The translations under genes were made by a program, and so were the position numbers. A stretch of 64,000 nt of DNA, taken from positions 52,006,897 through 52,070,896 of the forward strand of contig CM028330.1 in NCBI GenBank assembly GCA_016647705.1. The letters run 5' to 3'. The notes below the pieces were generated by a model, which was not told where the DNA came from, ran no database searches, and saw only the letters and a list, made by a program, of their open reading frames with translations. Numbering within the stretch: the first letter of the stretch is position 1; the number at the start of each line of letters is the position of its first letter. This document shows, one piece after another, positions 62,701 through 64,000 of the stretch. This DNA is from Eucommia ulmoides (lineage: Eukaryota > Streptophyta > Magnoliopsida > Garryales > Eucommiaceae).

Positions 62701-62836
62701 GGTTTAAACCCAAACCCACGACCCATGACCTGTCCCGGATCCACAATCTAAAATGGATTATGATGGAGGTAAATTTGGTTATGAAGATCACATGTGCTGG
62801 GAGATCCCTCTCTGGGCCGAGTATGGAGAAATGCCT

Positions 62837-63765
62837 GAGCTGCGATGTCCAAGCACCCTCAGCTCGGTTATATTCAAAAGGGAGAGCCTCAAATCCCTTT
62901 CTTCTCCCCATTATCCAAGTATAAGGAATGATCTAAGCTGCGGTGTCCGAGCATCTTCAGCTCAGACATATGCGAAATGGGGAGTCTCATGCCCCTCCAC
63001 CAAGGTGTCCAAATATCATGTTGCCAAGCTGAGGTATCCGAGCACCCTTAGCTCAGATTATCTACAAATGGGAACCTCAAGTGAGATTGGAGACTCAACG
63101 CCGAGCTGAGGTGCCTAAGCACCCTCAGCTCAAATTTTTGCAAAAGAAATCCCCTCAAAAGGAAGCTCAAGGTACACCGTCGAGCTGAGGTGTACGAGCA
63201 CTCTCAGCTCATTCTTATGCAAATTGAAGGACCATCAAGCGAATGTTGAAACTACATGACCGAGTTGGGGTATCCAAGCACCCTCAGATCAGATTGCCTT
63301 CAATTTGGAACCCTAAAGGCAGTATCGGAGATGTGCCACCGAGCTTAGGTGACCGAGCACTCTCAGCTCAGATTTATGTAAATGAGGGGCCTTTTGATGA
63401 AGACTAAATACTCGTGGCCAAGCTGGGGTGTCCGAATATTTTCAGCTCAGATTGTCTCCAATGGGGAACTCTTGGAAGAAGTAAAGATATGCCGTCTAGT
63501 TGAGATGTTCGAGCACTTTCAACTCATAATTATGTAAATTGGGAACCCTTAAGGAAGATTGAAGATTATCTGCCGAGTTGAGGTGTCCGAGCATTCTTAG
63601 CTCGGACTTATGCAAAAGAGATGGCCTTTCAAGGAATCACGAAGCAACAAGCCCGAGCTGAGGGGTCTGAGCACCCTCAGCTCAGATTCTCTCAAAATGG
63701 AGCCTACCATATCCTCCTGGATGATCCACAAGCCGAGCTGAGGTGCCTGAGCACTCTCAACTTAG
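62837..63765. repeat. array of twelve hairpin repeats, period about 79 bp
   Basis: A 29-base stem-loop word (gagctgaggtgtccgagcac then cctcagctc) recurs at 62837, 62935, 63025, 63103, 63182, 63262, 63341, 63420, 63497, 63575, 63655 and 63734. From the third copy on the spacing is 77-80 bases. The stem (gagctgagg/cctcagctc) is preserved in most copies while the intervening 50 bases vary and often contain a gggaacc(t/c)-like word. Frames through it are not conserved. It may belong to a Tat/Ogre-type retroelement 3' region. Confidence 0.8.
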
Positions 63766-64000
63766 ATTCTCCAACACATAAGGCCTCTTAAGGCCGTTTT
63801 GAAGCTACCGAAGCTGTTTTGACGCCCTCTACACCCCCTGATCGTCCAGAAGGGATAAAAGTGGGTCATTACTTTCTATTTCAAGTAGGTTGGCCCATGA
63901 ACTTCTACAAAATGGGCCTAAAAGCCCGGTCCAGGTGATTAAGGGCTTAATCTGCAAGCTTATTAACTGTCAGATGAATTAGGTTAATTAACCGAGCTTG
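63766..64000. other. unassigned DNA at the window end
   Basis: Contains ggcccatgaacttctacaaaatgggcc, an imperfect inverted word. It continues the character of the repeat array and probably belongs to the same element. No gene is seen. Confidence 0.3.

Noticed and set aside
62837-63765. CRISPR-like array (regular repeats and spacers)
   Set aside because: The DNA is a plant nuclear genome, repeats are degenerate, spacers are about 50 bases and similar to each other, and no cas genes exist.

Overview
This is nuclear DNA of a flowering plant, most likely a eudicot. The evidence is AT-rich intergenic DNA, split genes with long introns, and many plant-type transposons (Tekay-like, Tat/Ogre-like and Ty1/copia LTR elements, hAT, Mutator-like MITEs, an Ulp1-bearing element, an endogenous pararetrovirus). 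No bacterial operon, CRISPR array, rRNA or tRNA gene was seen. The host genes are a cluster of cellulose synthase-like (CslG-type) genes on the plus strand and a small fragment of a DUF4228/PADRE-type gene.

Layout. 1-2500: MITEs and anonymous DNA. 2500-8690: remains of a transposon carrying an Ulp1-protease-like gene, part of which, together with a hAT element inserted in it, forms a 4.3 kb palindrome (arms 4342-6502 and 6609-8688). 8689-14016: broken endogenous caulimovirid on the minus strand, cut on its right by a 2.8 kb Tekay-like LTR (14017-16813) with its tRNA-Met primer site. 17316-23325: DNA homologous to the 5' flank of the third Csl gene, split by a 5 kb block bounded by two LTR-like arms in inverted orientation. 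23331-28873: a gag-only Ty3/gypsy element with a perfect 5-bp target duplication. 28562-51490: an 11.4-11.5 kb direct tandem duplication, each unit holding a solo LTR and one complete Csl gene body. 50858-58554: old copia element with a 2.5 kb Mutator-like insert in its 5' LTR. 58726-61832: DUF4228 fragment, conserved upstream DNA and exon 1 of Csl copy C. 61868-64000: a possible LTR insertion and a remarkably regular array of twelve hairpin repeats (period about 79 bp).

The Csl genes. Copy B (42496-50060) is open through six exons and would encode 737 residues with the complete family-2 glycosyltransferase set (DDG, DxD, VED, QxxRW) and multiple membrane spans. Copy A (31009-38455) has the same six exons but a 1-bp insertion between the VED and QxxRW motifs and a 45-bp promoter deletion that removes the TATA box still present in B and C, so it looks like a young pseudogene. 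Copy C shows an intact exon 1 and promoter; the rest is outside the window or lost.

Order of events that can be read from the junctions: the gypsy element, the solo LTR, the copia element and the Mutator-like insert were all in place before the tandem duplication, because its two ends lie inside the gypsy 3' LTR and inside the Mutator-like insert, joined at a shared GAAAC. Copy A decayed afterwards. No clearly new biochemical system is visible; the most notable items are the Csl cluster with its dated duplication, the large palindrome, the inverted LTR pair, the pararetrovirus and the hairpin array.
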